Shown one piece after another: positions 34,761 through 44,869 of a stretch of 64,000 nucleotides of DNA; the stretch's first letter is position 1; every line of letters starts with the position of its first letter. This stretch comes from Coprococcus comes ATCC 27758 (lineage in GTDB: Bacteria > Bacillota > Clostridia > Lachnospirales > Lachnospiraceae). The notes beneath the pieces were generated by a model that made no database searches, was not told the origin of the DNA, and saw only the letters and a program-made list of their open reading frames with translations. Location of the stretch: positions 1,736,001 through 1,800,000 of the forward strand of contig NZ_CP102277.1 of the NCBI RefSeq assembly GCF_025149785.1, in the 5' to 3' direction. A program made the translations under genes and the position numbers.

Positions 34761-36969
34761 TGTTCTTCCTCCTAGTTACAAGTCCACCGCCAAGCAATCC
34801 AGAATCAAATGTAATTTGAGCTTCTTCCACGACTGCTTTCAAGTTTGAATCATATTTATTTTCCTGTCCAATCGTATCACCACAATCAATTGCCGGTTCT
34901 CCACGGTAGTCCAGTTCATATTCGATTCCAGACGAAAAGTAATCAGCAAGCCATGTAGCAACTTGCTTACTATGTTCTGCATCAGAAATGATAGGATTCT
35001 GCCATTCTTTATCCGTACCACGATTGTTTACCGTCTGAACATCATATGCCGTAGATACATTATACTTATATCCTTTTACAGTTATATTTACCGTTTCACC
35101 AATTGCAACACCAGACACAGCAATTTCAACATAATACGCTCCAGAAGATACAACATTTGCCGATTGTCCGCTCTTTCCATCTTCGATACTCACCGTATAT
35201 CCGTAGCAAGCATCAGACATATAATAAATAGCATTTTCGCCGTCATACGTGAGCGTTTCCGTGGCAAGTTCATCTTCAATACTTGATTTTGAATAAAGAT
35301 ATCTAGCAACTTTCACGTTCTTGATTCTATCAAGCTGTGTCCCAACAGGTGTAGAATATAAATCGTCGTACTCAATCCGATAAGACGTTTCCGAACCGAT
35401 TGAAATATAATCCACATGGATTCTGCTGTTCGGCTCAGTTTCTACAAATTCGATTTCCATCTTGTCGTATTCTGGAAAATCGTATTGGATTTCAAAATCA
35501 TTTGCGATTCCAGATTGAATTGTCAGTGTATCGCTCAATACATTATCTGCATATGTCCGTATAATAAATTTCTTTGGAAGTTTGTTGCCAAATGCAATGT
35601 AAATACCATATGCCTTATATTTTGCTTCAAGCGTTCTTGTGATGACTGGATTTTCTGTAAACAGACCGTTTTCATCACTGATAGCAGAACTTACATATCC
35701 GGTATTCTGGACATCTTCCTTTGGCAGAAATAGCATCTTTCCATCCGCCAACCATCTATTTTTTTCATAGGTTGCAAAATCTGATTTTTGAGTCTGGATA
35801 TCAACATTTTTTATATCAGAATAATATGTAGTTCCATTTGATGTTGTTTCCATACTCGGTTGGAATAACGAATGAATACGGATTCTTCCGTAACGGTCAT
35901 AGTCAAGTACACATCTTCCGGCATTTGCTATGATCTGTAGTGCTTCTTTATGCTTTACTTTTGGAAGCGGATTATGGATAATAACTTTTTTCAAGTAAGT
36001 ATCCAAATAATAATCATCATTTCCAACACTAGCATCCGTAAGTACAAGAACGGCTAAATCATAAAGCGTAATGCCATTTTCATAATACTGTCCTTTGTAA
36101 TAGTCATCGTCAATGAATTTTAAGACATCTACCGCCCTAATAGTGGCTTTTTCATCAGATGCGCTCCATTCATATACATATAAGGAACCCATCTGAAGCC
36201 ATTCAATACTACCATTATCAAGTTTGTATCCAATTGTTACATTTAATCGCTGTCCACTTTCCAAGAAGTTGATTTCTGATGCAGGATTATCTACGTTGAA
36301 TATCTGATTATCATTATGGAGCGTTACACTAAACTCTGATTCCGGTAAATCATCATTGATAGATGAAATGGTTGTCTTATTGCTTGCGTTAAGAATCCAT
36401 TCATTGTCATATTCCAAACCAAGACCAAATTGAATATAATCAATTCTAACTCTATTGTTCGGAACACTCATTTCCGTAATGACTAGCTCGATATATGCAG
36501 TATTATCAAATACCGTATCTGTCTTAAAAATCTGTTTGCTATTCTTGAATTCAATAGACAATCCATCATCAGTTACTACAGAAAATTTTGTAGGATAGCA
36601 TTCTCCAAACTTGATTGTCAGACCTTTAATATCTGATTTTCCGCAACCAAAATCAAATTTTATATGCATTTCACTAGAGAATAGTTCATTGCACGTATAT
36701 CCATCAAGCCAATATTCATCTGCATTCTCTGGCAAAAAGTACATTGATCCATCAGCCTTAAACATATCCTGTTCGTAGGTTGCATACCTCTTAACTGTAT
36801 GTTGCCGAAAAAGCGATTTCGGATCAGAAAAAGTAGTGTAATCCGTATTTTCCAGTTCTGCTGATTGTTGCGCTTCTTGATTTATGAGTCCAAGCTGTAT
36901 CTTCATATACGATTCATTACGGATTGGACGCTTCATCGATTCTTTATATTCTTTAGAAGTCTGAAACAT
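34738..36969 (-). CDS. Phage tail hub/baseplate protein
   Basis: 743 residues from MFQTSKEYKESM. It contains two similar domains of the kind EYWLDGY..FDFGCGKSDIKGLTIKFG and, later, a matching segment (residues about 80-190 and 390-510), probably carbohydrate-binding beta sandwiches, and a middle with SLYVYEWSASDEKATIRAVDVL, typical of tail-associated hub proteins. Follows the distal tail gene. The family call is by context. Confidence 0.65.
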   Translation of the reverse strand: MFQTSKEYKESMKRPIRNESYMKIQLGLINQEAQQSAELENTDYTTFSDPKSLFRQHTVKRYATYEQDMFKADGSMYFLPENADEYWLDGYTCNELFSSEMHIKFDFGCGKSDIKGLTIKFGECYPTKFSVVTDDGLSIEFKNSKQIFKTDTVFDNTAYIELVITEMSVPNNRVRIDYIQFGLGLEYDNEWILNASNKTTISSINDDLPESEFSVTLHNDNQIFNVDNPASEINFLESGQRLNVTIGYKLDNGSIEWLQMGSLYVYEWSASDEKATIRAVDVLKFIDDDYYKGQYYENGITLYDLAVLVLTDASVGNDDYYLDTYLKKVIIHNPLPKVKHKEALQIIANAGRCVLDYDRYGRIRIHSLFQPSMETTSNGTTYYSDIKNVDIQTQKSDFATYEKNRWLADGKMLFLPKEDVQNTGYVSSAISDENGLFTENPVITRTLEAKYKAYGIYIAFGNKLPKKFIIRTYADNVLSDTLTIQSGIANDFEIQYDFPEYDKMEIEFVETEPNSRIHVDYISIGSETSYRIEYDDLYSTPVGTQLDRIKNVKVARYLYSKSSIEDELATETLTYDGENAIYYMSDACYGYTVSIEDGKSGQSANVVSSGAYYVEIAVSGVAIGETVNITVKGYKYNVSTAYDVQTVNNRGTDKEWQNPIISDAEHSKQVATWLADYFSSGIEYELDYRGEPAIDCGDTIGQENKYDSNLKAVVEEAQITFDSGLLGGGLVTRRKNSVARTKN

Positions 36970-36971
36970 TT

Positions 36972-37361
36972 CTACCACCCCGAATCAATAATGTTGACTT
37001 TACAGTTTATGTATGCCACTGGTCTACCGGCTTTATCGTATTTAAACACATCTGCCGTTCTGTCACCCGGATACATAGTTAATGTAATCCAGTTGTTTTC
37101 AACCATATCCCAAAATTTTACTGTTACAAAAAATTTTTTGAACTCTTTAAGCATATCTGACCATGTTTCTGCATCTAAGTACGCCCATTCCAGGTTGTCA
37201 ATCTTATAATTGTCTCTTCCAATCTTCTGACCGACAACCTTGTTATTTGCATTTCTGGCTGAATTTACTGCCGTAGTCACTACCATATTGGGATAACGCT
37301 TCGGTGCAGGAAACGGCTTGCCATTTACAATTATAAAATTTGATATATGTCTTGCTGCCAT
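36972..37361 (-). CDS. Distal tail-type protein (DUF6711-like)
   Basis: 129 residues. IIVNGKPFPAPKRYPNMVVTT at the N-terminus and DMLKEFKKFFVTVKFWDM in the middle fit small distal-tail/tail-completion proteins that follow the tape measure in siphoviruses. Ends 3 bp before the next gene. Confidence 0.65.
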   Translation of the reverse strand: MAARHISNFIIVNGKPFPAPKRYPNMVVTTAVNSARNANNKVVGQKIGRDNYKIDNLEWAYLDAETWSDMLKEFKKFFVTVKFWDMVENNWITLTMYPGDRTADVFKYDKAGRPVAYINCKVNIIDSGW

Positions 37362-37371
37362 TTCCTACCTC

Positions 37372-40300
37372 CTACGTTGGCGAAAAAGAAAAGCCCGTAT
37401 TTCTACGCGCCTTTGATATCTGCTTATCCATTCTTTTTCCATCCATATTTACGCTTGTATCCTTTTTAAGAATCAATTTCTGATATTCAATAACTGTTCT
37501 TAAAAGTGCATTTGTTTCATCATTCGCCTTTTCAACACCAGAGCTTACACTCTCTACAATCTGATTGTTATTCGCTACAACATGACGATTTCCAATGCTT
37601 CCAATATATTCAGAGCCGAATCCGTTTTCATTGGCAACATAGACTTCGCCATTCATTGGGAAGCCACCATTAGCATATCCATGTCCATTCCAGCCACGTG
37701 ATAAGCTACCATATCTTGATACCGTGTATCGAATAGCAGCTATCATATTGGAAAGCGGATCATAAATATTTTTGTTGTATGGTGCAAGTGCATAACTACG
37801 GAATGTCGGATCAATCACCTGCATAAGTCCCTTTGACGGAATACCGGCTTTTGCATTGCTATCCCAGTTGTTGATAGCATTCGGATTACCGCTTGACTCG
37901 GACTGCATCTGCATCAACAGACGATTCAGATTTGATTCACTGTACTGTCCAGTCAATTTCAATGCTTTCTTAGCAAGCTTTCTCCACTGCTCTACTCCGG
38001 CAGACGGATTATATTTAACATTCGTACCACCGAAATCGCTCAAAAGACCTTTAATGCTATTCACAGCCGCATCGAATACAGAGTTGACAGCACCTTTCGC
38101 CATAGATAATCCAGGTTCAAGCGCGCCAGTCAAATCCGTGAATTTGTCAATTGCAATTTGCATAAGCTTTCTCGGATTTTCTACATAATCAAGAATATCT
38201 CCCGTGAAATCTTTGACCTTCGCCCAAGCATTACCAAAGAAATCTCCGATACCGCTCTTGAAATGAGGAATATTCTGCATCCGCATCAATGCTTTTGTCT
38301 GGTCTGCCGGGAGTACTTTTGTTCCTTTTGGCATTGGTAACATTACATTACGGCCTCTAGGAATGATTGTTTTCCCGTTCGGAAACTGCACCAACTCACG
38401 GTATGTACTTCCGGTTTGGTCATTGACAACACCAAGTGTGTCATGCGCTACACCATCAGTACCAGTTGCAAAGTTCACATACGGATATGTTTTTCCAGAT
38501 CCTAGTTTTCCAAGTACCCAGTTCACGCCACCAATAACGCCATTTAAGGCATTTCGAATAGGTGATTTGATTTTGTCGCCAATGCCCCGAAAATAAGAAC
38601 CTATTTTATCGAAAATACCAGTGATTCCATCATAAGCTTTTCGGAAAGTATCCCTAAACCATGTTGAAATAGAACCCATGTTATTCTGAATAGCTGTTCT
38701 TTTATCTCCAAACCATGAACCGATATTCTGAAACGCAGATGCAACATAACCTCTTGCGCCCTTGAACTTCGCATTAAACCAGTCAGAAATGTTATCCATA
38801 TTGGTTTGAATATCAGTTTTCTTCTGACCAAACCATCCACCGATATTCTGAAATGTATCAGTCACGCGTGTACGTGCATCTTCATATTTTCTTCCAAACC
38901 AATCAGCAATATCGCTCTGTGCATTTTTTACATCGGTTTTTCTATCTGCATACCAAGTACCAATGTCCTGAAATGCATTTTCTGTTCCAGTTCTTGCATC
39001 TTGATATTTTTTTGAGAACCAATCAGCAATATCACCTTGTGCGTTCTCTATATCTTCTTTTCTTTTTTTAAACCAATCTCCGATATCTTCAAAATTTTCT
39101 TTCGCTGCGTCATCAGCGGCTTTAATATCTTCATCGGATAATCCCATCATTTGGCTAGGAGTTTTGAATAGGTTTTCGCTAATTTTCTTAGACAGTTCAT
39201 TCATCTTATCGAAAGTATCCATGGATTTTTTCATATCTTCGTCAGACATTTTATCTCCAAAGATTGCGTTAAAAAGTCCTTTTTGCACTCCCGTTTTAAA
39301 ATCTTCCGGAAAGTTAATAAGTGCTTTTTTTAAAGCTTTAAAAAACTCTTTAAAATCCCACGCAAGACCTTTCCAATCAATGCCACAGATAAAATCAACT
39401 ATCTTCTGTCCGATTTTCTCCCACGTTTTATCCTCTGCCAGACCATCTATTAAACCAGTAATTGCTTCAAGAAGACCTTCGCCAAAATGACTGAATGTTT
39501 CAGCGCTTAACTCAGCATCCCAAGTCTCAAAGAATCCGGTAATACCAGCAGCTAATGAATCTCCAAGATTTTTCCAGTCAAAATTGACTGCAAATGAATT
39601 TGACGCATGTAACGCAGTATTGATTGAACCGGCAATTGTAGCTCCTAAATCATAAAAAAGACGTGGCGAAATCAATCCATTAAGGAATGTAGCCAAGTCT
39701 TTTCCAAAATTATCAGCTTTACGATAAACCGTTTTCCACGGAATACTCTCCATCGCAGAACTCAGCTTATCTCCGAGCATCTTTCCGATATCGGTAAAAT
39801 CGGAGTTTTTGATAGCTTCTTTAAACTTATCAGCCAGTTTATTCATAGAGTTTGGAACTTCTATCGTTTCAAACATATCTGAGATAGATGGACTTCCGCT
39901 AGAGCTTCCGCCAGAGCCGGAACCACTACCAGAATCGCCGGAATTATCTGCCGGCTGAATGACATTTAATTCATCAATGCCGAGAGTATAATTCTGTAAA
40001 TCCTTAATTGCTTTTGCAGTATCATTTGCTTTATCTTTTGTTGTATCAAGTCCAGCGCCGTAATCTTTCCATGCTTTTTTAGCTTGTACAACAAAACCTT
40101 TTCCGGTAAGCGCAGCCATAAACTGACCAACTGTATTCAGTGCACCGGCAAGCATATCAATGAAAGATTCTATATACGGTCCGACTACATTCACAACCGG
40201 TGCAAACGCAACCGCCCACGCATTTTTCAAATATAATAAGGATGAAACCATTCCAGAAATACTTTTGTTATATTCAGAGCTATACTGTACAAGGTTGTCC

Positions 40301-42300
40301 GAACCTTCCTTGATTGCCTGTTTTATCTGGCTGATAGCTCCAAAAATGGTTGAGAACATAATGGACGAACCTATCATTCTTCCAAATGACATTCTGTATC
40401 TTTTGTTGCCACCGTCAGAGTCGCCAAGAAGCTCTTTCAATGTACGGAACGGATGAATCGCTTTGCTTGCAAGATTCTTCGCATTTTGAATTGATTTTCC
40501 AACTTTATCAAATGATTTTTTTACGGGATTTATGTTATTGGCAACACCTTTTATTCCGCTTACTGCTCTTTTGAATATATTTGCTTTCTTCGTAGCATTT
40601 TCAATCGCATTTCCGGTTGCACGTGCTTCATCAACACCCAAATCAGCTTTCGCAGCTTTCTGCATTTCCTGATCGTACTGTTTTTTCGCAACCTGAACTC
40701 TTGCAAGTTTTCTAGCTACTCTGTCATACTCTGGGTCGTCTTGTGAAAATCCTTGCTGCGCCAGCTCTGCTAACTGCTTCTTTAATCTCTTGATCTGCTC
40801 TTCAAATGTATTCACCTTTGAAGAATCAATTCTGCCTACAGAATCATTAAGTTTATTGAAAGCTTCAAAAGCAGTTCCTCCGAATTCCTTCATGACATCG
40901 TTATAGTTATGAAGATTTTCAGCACCCTCACCAAAAACAGCTTTCATTGCATCCGGATCATAACCCATGAATTTTCCAGAAGTAGGCTCTGTTCTGGCAA
41001 CATCAGAGCCGGAATCATTATGAGTATCATTCGCATCAAAATGCGTAACAGGGACATCTGCCGTACTTACATTCTGTAATTTTTTAAGAGCCTCAGTAGC
41101 TTCATCAATGGCATTGGAATACTGGTTCATCTGCATAATCTTTTTATACCAGTCTTTACCACCTAAAGTATCTGTGCCCTCTAATTCACGAATATCTGAA
41201 ATTGACTGCCAGGTTCTTTCATAAGCCCTCTCATATTCAGCAAGCTTACTTTGAAGCTGTTTAGAGTCCATTCCAGAAAAATCGACTCCAAGCGAAGAAT
41301 CCTTGAATTTATCAACAAGTGTCTCAAATTCCTGAGCTGGATATTTCAAATCACTTCTATTTGCCCTACCAGAAGCACTCTGACCGCGAACACTACCGGT
41401 AAGCTCAACAATTCTTTCAAGACCAGAAGTATTCATTCCAGCACCGAAGATATCAGAAAAAGACTTTCCAGTATCGGCAACACCTTTCAGAGAACCAGTC
41501 AAATCACTGGATTCGGATTTTGCTTTTTTAATACCGGCAACAATCTCATTAACACCAGATATAACGCTTTCATACGCAGCATCTTCCATCCATTCTGGTT
41601 TGTAGAAAGAATTGCTTGTCTCATAGAATTTTTCCAATGCACTGTTGAGCTGATAAAATTCATCCTCAACATTGTTTGCATCTTTAAGAAGTCCCGGAAA
41701 CATATCTTTCGCTTCATTGTAAAAAGAGTCCAACTCTATTCCACTTTTGGTAGAAAGTTTCTGTTTCATTACCGGAACTCTGTTTTTGTAAGTATCACCA
41801 AGAGATTTAGCTGTTTCCGGCGTAATCTTGATTTTACTTGTAGTTTTAATCCAGTTGTATAATTTCTGATATTCTTCAGAAGTTGATTTTGCTACAGAAC
41901 CATTCTTTGCCGTAATCTTTCCAAGTGCATCAAGATCATTGCTTAATCCACTATATGGCTTTCCACCATTCGCAGACAATCCACCAGAAATCTTCTGTGT
42001 AAGCTCACGAACCTGTCTTTGTACTTCTGAACCAGCTTTATTAAGATTGAATCCGCTGATAAGTTCATCGGCAAGTTTCTTTCCTTGTTTCCTTGCAGCA
42101 CTATCCATAGCATTGCCAGAGAACAATTTATCTACATCAACATTCTTAAAAGAAATACCGCCCTGTGCCATTACCATGAATTTTTCCAGTGCCGTAGCAG
42201 CTTTATTGATTCTTTTTTCCAGACCAGACAAAGCTCTGTTCGCCCGATTCGCTTCTGCTTCAACTACTATCTCTAAGCTATCAATTTCGTTTTCAGACAT
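37372..42300 (-). CDS. Tape measure protein with lytic transglycosylase domain
   Basis: 1642 residues, sets tail length and helps genome entry. Seen: a helical N-half, hydrophobic segments around 650-730, a Ser/Gly linker near 805, a block near 1085-1240 of about five repeats of roughly 33 residues with ADWFSKKYQDAR / NAFQDIGTWYADRKTD patterns, and a C-terminal SLT domain (QMQSESSGNPNAINNWDS, then GLMQVIDPTF) with the catalytic Glu in QSESSGNP. Each repeat should correspond to tail length. Confidence 0.92.
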   Translation of the reverse strand: MSENEIDSLEIVVEAEANRANRALSGLEKRINKAATALEKFMVMAQGGISFKNVDVDKLFSGNAMDSAARKQGKKLADELISGFNLNKAGSEVQRQVRELTQKISGGLSANGGKPYSGLSNDLDALGKITAKNGSVAKSTSEEYQKLYNWIKTTSKIKITPETAKSLGDTYKNRVPVMKQKLSTKSGIELDSFYNEAKDMFPGLLKDANNVEDEFYQLNSALEKFYETSNSFYKPEWMEDAAYESVISGVNEIVAGIKKAKSESSDLTGSLKGVADTGKSFSDIFGAGMNTSGLERIVELTGSVRGQSASGRANRSDLKYPAQEFETLVDKFKDSSLGVDFSGMDSKQLQSKLAEYERAYERTWQSISDIRELEGTDTLGGKDWYKKIMQMNQYSNAIDEATEALKKLQNVSTADVPVTHFDANDTHNDSGSDVARTEPTSGKFMGYDPDAMKAVFGEGAENLHNYNDVMKEFGGTAFEAFNKLNDSVGRIDSSKVNTFEEQIKRLKKQLAELAQQGFSQDDPEYDRVARKLARVQVAKKQYDQEMQKAAKADLGVDEARATGNAIENATKKANIFKRAVSGIKGVANNINPVKKSFDKVGKSIQNAKNLASKAIHPFRTLKELLGDSDGGNKRYRMSFGRMIGSSIMFSTIFGAISQIKQAIKEGSDNLVQYSSEYNKSISGMVSSLLYLKNAWAVAFAPVVNVVGPYIESFIDMLAGALNTVGQFMAALTGKGFVVQAKKAWKDYGAGLDTTKDKANDTAKAIKDLQNYTLGIDELNVIQPADNSGDSGSGSGSGGSSSGSPSISDMFETIEVPNSMNKLADKFKEAIKNSDFTDIGKMLGDKLSSAMESIPWKTVYRKADNFGKDLATFLNGLISPRLFYDLGATIAGSINTALHASNSFAVNFDWKNLGDSLAAGITGFFETWDAELSAETFSHFGEGLLEAITGLIDGLAEDKTWEKIGQKIVDFICGIDWKGLAWDFKEFFKALKKALINFPEDFKTGVQKGLFNAIFGDKMSDEDMKKSMDTFDKMNELSKKISENLFKTPSQMMGLSDEDIKAADDAAKENFEDIGDWFKKRKEDIENAQGDIADWFSKKYQDARTGTENAFQDIGTWYADRKTDVKNAQSDIADWFGRKYEDARTRVTDTFQNIGGWFGQKKTDIQTNMDNISDWFNAKFKGARGYVASAFQNIGSWFGDKRTAIQNNMGSISTWFRDTFRKAYDGITGIFDKIGSYFRGIGDKIKSPIRNALNGVIGGVNWVLGKLGSGKTYPYVNFATGTDGVAHDTLGVVNDQTGSTYRELVQFPNGKTIIPRGRNVMLPMPKGTKVLPADQTKALMRMQNIPHFKSGIGDFFGNAWAKVKDFTGDILDYVENPRKLMQIAIDKFTDLTGALEPGLSMAKGAVNSVFDAAVNSIKGLLSDFGGTNVKYNPSAGVEQWRKLAKKALKLTGQYSESNLNRLLMQMQSESSGNPNAINNWDSNAKAGIPSKGLMQVIDPTFRSYALAPYNKNIYDPLSNMIAAIRYTVSRYGSLSRGWNGHGYANGGFPMNGEVYVANENGFGSEYIGSIGNRHVVANNNQIVESVSSGVEKANDETNALLRTVIEYQKLILKKDTSVNMDGKRMDKQISKARRNTGFSFSPT

Positions 42301-42307
42301 TTTGTTC

Positions 42308-42778
42308 TCACCTACCTCTTGATTCGTTTAATGCTTTTGCGTATGCTGCAAAATTTACAGATGCAATCTGTGTATTTTCTTCTATCTTTTCCTCAATTTC
42401 TTCTTCTGTCATTTCTTGTTCTTCCGTAAAAATAAAATTCTTTTGCGGATACTGACTTTTTGAGTCCAATGCACAACCAATTGCCTTTCCAACATAAATT
42501 CCTACCATCCATGCGGAAATATCAGCCATCCTAGCTTTTTCACGCTCTGCCCTGTCTTTTTCTTCCTTATATATAAGAAGAGCTTTGGGAGTCATGCCCC
42601 AAAACTCTTTATAAGGAATTTCACAGCGAGCAGCCATCGGCAACCAGTATTGATAGATATAATCCGTATAACTGGAAAACTGAATTATTCTTCCGTTTCC
42701 TCTGCCGGATTCTCTTCCCCTGTTTTCTTCTTCTGGGCTTTCTTCGGTTCTTCCGTTTCGATTCCCAGCATCTTTTTG
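42308..42778 (-). CDS. Tail assembly chaperone, T-type extension made by -1 frameshift
   Basis: The -1 frame is open from the slippery site at 42778 to the stop at 42308 and contains SSYTDYIYQYWLPMAARCEI and YKEFWGMTPKALLIYKEEK. The first part has no start with a good ribosome site, which fits production as a gpG-T fusion. In lambda-like siphoviruses such fusions help the tape measure to fold. A separate start at a TTG (42643) is the alternative. Confidence 0.75.
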   Translation of the reverse strand, partial: QKDAGNRNGRTEESPEEENRGRESGRGNGRIIQFSSYTDYIYQYWLPMAARCEIPYKEFWGMTPKALLIYKEEKDRAEREKARMADISAWMVGIYVGKAIGCALDSKSQYPQKNFIFTEEQEMTEEEIEEKIEENTQIASVNFAAYAKALNESRGR

Positions 42779-43047
42779 AAAAAATCAGACTGTTTAACTG
42801 CCTCCGCAAATGCATCGGTAATATCGAACATACTTCCTCCACCGAGGATATGCTGTGTAACAACACGTTCAGCTTCGGCACGATCACATTTCAGAACTAC
42901 GCAAGTGAACGCCATAGCAATAAGAGTCATCTGGCCTCTCGAAAACGCTTCGGTAATAGAAATTCCCTGGCTCTCCATGTGTGTATAGTCACCGAACTGT
43001 AATTCCTGGACATTGTATGTTTTGTTGTTGATTTTTACTTTAACCAT
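42685..43047 (-). CDS. Tail assembly chaperone, G-type
   Basis: 120 residues. N-terminus MVKVKINNKTYNVQELQFGDYTHME, then a helical part, then a Lys/Glu-rich end. It follows the tail tube gene, as gpG does. The end overlaps the -1 frame. A TTTTTTC slippery heptamer lies in frame at codons FF, residues about 89-90. Confidence 0.8.
   Translation of the reverse strand: MVKVKINNKTYNVQELQFGDYTHMESQGISITEAFSRGQMTLIAMAFTCVVLKCDRAEAERVVTQHILGGGSMFDITDAFAEAVKQSDFFKKMLGIETEEPKKAQKKKTGEENPAEETEE
42778..42784 (-). promoter_or_regulatory. Slippery heptamer for -1 programmed frameshifting
   Basis: TTTTTTC on the minus strand, in the zero frame as T TTT TTC, the X XXY YYZ form. A -1 slip leads into a frame with no stop until the T-type protein ends (42308). 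The next codons C AAA AAG offer a weaker site. No downstream pseudoknot was worked out. Confidence 0.65.
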
Positions 43048-43065
43048 ATCGGTATCTCCTTTTAA

Positions 43066-43098
43066 CTAAAAAATAGGAAGCCTGTTACGACTTCCTAT
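43066..43098 (-). terminator. Terminator after the tail tube gene
   Basis: ATAGGAAG (43073-43080) pairs with CTTCCTAT (43091-43098), followed by TTTTTTAG on the minus strand. It falls between the tail tube and the chaperone genes, so it probably only reduces downstream expression. Confidence 0.75.
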
Positions 43099-43116
43099 CC
43101 TGATTTTTCCTGCATA

Positions 43117-43542
43117 TTACCCAGGAAACTGAGTAGCAGCATCCTTATTGTAAATTTCTGTAGATGGCAGAATGGAAAGAGTCATTTCTCTTGCTCCATT
43201 CACAGCACCCTCATTTACAAAAACGTCATGCTGTCCTTTCCAAGAGAACTTTCCGTCTTTTCCATCTGCGCCAAAATCAAGCTCATAAATCTGATCTGTA
43301 TTGGCTGTTTCTTTGATAGATGCATATTTTTCCTTATCGTAGTTACAAGTAAACTGCATTGCGCTTACTGACTGTACGCCAGGAACAAATGTCTGTGCAT
43401 TATCTTCCATATCAGTTGTTTCAATAGTTTCTCTTTCTCCACCTAACTGCGGATAGCTTTTGATTTTGCATAACTGTGTAAGAGCTGATGCAGTAGCACC
43501 GGCTTTAAGTACAGTGTTAATTGTGCTCATTCCAGCTGACAT
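43117..43542 (-). CDS. Major tail (tube) protein
   Basis: 141 residues, beta-rich. GATASALTQLCKIKSYPQLGG at the N-terminus, GVQSVSAMQFTCNYDKE in the middle, typical of small siphovirus tube proteins. Preceded by a two-hairpin leader and followed by a terminator, both suited to a highly expressed structural gene. Lies between the tail terminator and chaperone genes. Confidence 0.85.
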   Translation of the reverse strand: MSAGMSTINTVLKAGATASALTQLCKIKSYPQLGGERETIETTDMEDNAQTFVPGVQSVSAMQFTCNYDKEKYASIKETANTDQIYELDFGADGKDGKFSWKGQHDVFVNEGAVNGAREMTLSILPSTEIYNKDAATQFPG

Positions 43543-43557
43543 ATTATCTTCCTTTCT

Positions 43558-43599
43558 ACCGCTAACTACCAGCGGTCAGCGAATACCTCCGATTGGTAT
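43558..43599 (-). ncRNA. Two-hairpin leader element, copy b (tail tube)
   Basis: Hairpin 1 AUACC/GGUAU, linker UCGCUG, hairpin 2 ACCGC/GCGGU with loop ending AGUUA, then AGAAAGGA and ATG. Same form as at 28248-28291 and 46348-46387. Confidence 0.6.
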
Positions 43600-43610
43600 C
43601 CGGTGCAAAT

Positions 43611-43997
43611 TTAAAATTTCTCTATTTCATTCACTGATGATACAAGACGGTTGAATCTTGCCACAGTGCGATAAATGTTTGTATCTGATGCATTATCGAC
43701 AGGTTTCGGACCGTATGATCGGATGTAACCCATCTGTCGCATAGCATCACAACATTGATTTATGATATTCCTTGATTCCGTGATATTTTTATTGGAATAA
43801 CACTGAATCTTAATTACTGATTTCACAGCATTCTCACTGTTTTCCAAATCCATACAAGCATCTTGATTGTCAATCTGGACAACCGATACTGCCGGAAATG
43901 CCGGAGGACTTTTACTGGAATAATTGGATACATTCTTACAAGTTTCTGCCACATAGGTTTTTATGTTGGCCAGAACTCTATTTGAAACGTCAATCAT
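43611..43997 (-). CDS. Tail terminator/completion protein
   Basis: 128 residues; start at MIDVSNRVLANIK. VAETCKNVSNYSSKSPPAFPAVSV and a later IIKIQCY-type strand (SVIKIQCYSNKN) fit tail-terminator proteins of siphoviruses. It overlaps the neck gene by 8 bp and precedes the tube gene. Confidence 0.7.
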   Translation of the reverse strand: MIDVSNRVLANIKTYVAETCKNVSNYSSKSPPAFPAVSVVQIDNQDACMDLENSENAVKSVIKIQCYSNKNITESRNIINQCCDAMRQMGYIRSYGPKPVDNASDTNIYRTVARFNRLVSSVNEIEKF

Positions 43998-44496
43998 CTC
44001 CAAACACCCTCCTTGCAATCCTTGTAATTGTTTCTATGTTCCTTAATTCTGATGCCGTATTATACATGAACGGACGGGACGGCATACCCTTTGTCCAATG
44101 CCATTCTCCATTTTTGAAATAAAACCATCCTTTTTCGCCATGATTATTTACGTCATACTTCCAACCAATAATTGAAGTATCTGGATGTGGATTTTCTGAT
44201 CCAACAATTCCAGTACCGAACTCAACGAATTTCGCCCACGGGCAAGCCGTATAAATGACGTATTGGGAACCATTGTAAATAATGTCACCCGGTTTCAGGC
44301 TCATACTGTTCAATAACTCACCAGTATAGATTGCGTCCTCGCTCAAAATATTGGCTTTTGCAATCACAACACCCTCTTCGGCTAACTGCCTGGTAAATTC
44401 ATCACATTTATCATTCAGACTTAATCTGTACTTTCTCACCTTTTCAGCCAGTTCACGGAAACTGCTCGGAGATAACTTCGCTGTGTATCTAGGCAT
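43990..44496 (-). CDS. HK97 gp10-like neck protein
   Basis: 168 residues. FRELAEKVRKYRLSLNDKCDEF, then TGELLNSMSLKPG and FVEFGTGIVG; the G-T-G motif and position between the head closure and tail terminator genes are those of HK97 gp10-type proteins. Overlaps both neighbours by a few bases. Confidence 0.8.
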   Translation of the reverse strand: MPRYTAKLSPSSFRELAEKVRKYRLSLNDKCDEFTRQLAEEGVVIAKANILSEDAIYTGELLNSMSLKPGDIIYNGSQYVIYTACPWAKFVEFGTGIVGSENPHPDTSIIGWKYDVNNHGEKGWFYFKNGEWHWTKGMPSRPFMYNTASELRNIETITRIARRVFGDD

Positions 44497-44869
44497 TTTT
44501 CGCCCTCGCTTTCAATGCGATAACCAGTCCATTTATTCCATCTGCAATACCGGCAACAGTATAATCAGCAGAATCCTTATCCACTGTACCACCTGCATTC
44601 AGTGTCGGTTCAGATATCCATACAATAGACTCTTCTTTAATAGGAAGCTTCTCCACCGTAGATGCTGTTCTGGTGTAGTCCAGATTCGTTCCAAACATAT
44701 CAGCATAAGCATTTCCTCTACTTGCCGATAAAGAGGCGTAAAAAAAAGTCGGGGAACTATAACCATTGTCATAATCCCCCGTTTCATCCCCGTTTTCATC
44801 GAGAATCGGAACATTTTCAGTGTAATTTGAATACCATAATTTCTTTGTGTTTCTTTTCAGATTTCTCAA
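44489..44869 (-). CDS. Head closure/head-tail connector protein
   Basis: 126 residues, from a TTG behind GGAGGGTGG; an ATG start lies only farther upstream without a site. NTKKLWYSNYTENVPILDENG and YSSPTFFYASLSASRG; small beta-barrel connector by position and composition. The family was not identified. Confidence 0.65.
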   Translation of the reverse strand: MRNLKRNTKKLWYSNYTENVPILDENGDETGDYDNGYSSPTFFYASLSASRGNAYADMFGTNLDYTRTASTVEKLPIKEESIVWISEPTLNAGGTVDKDSADYTVAGIADGINGLVIALKARAKNA

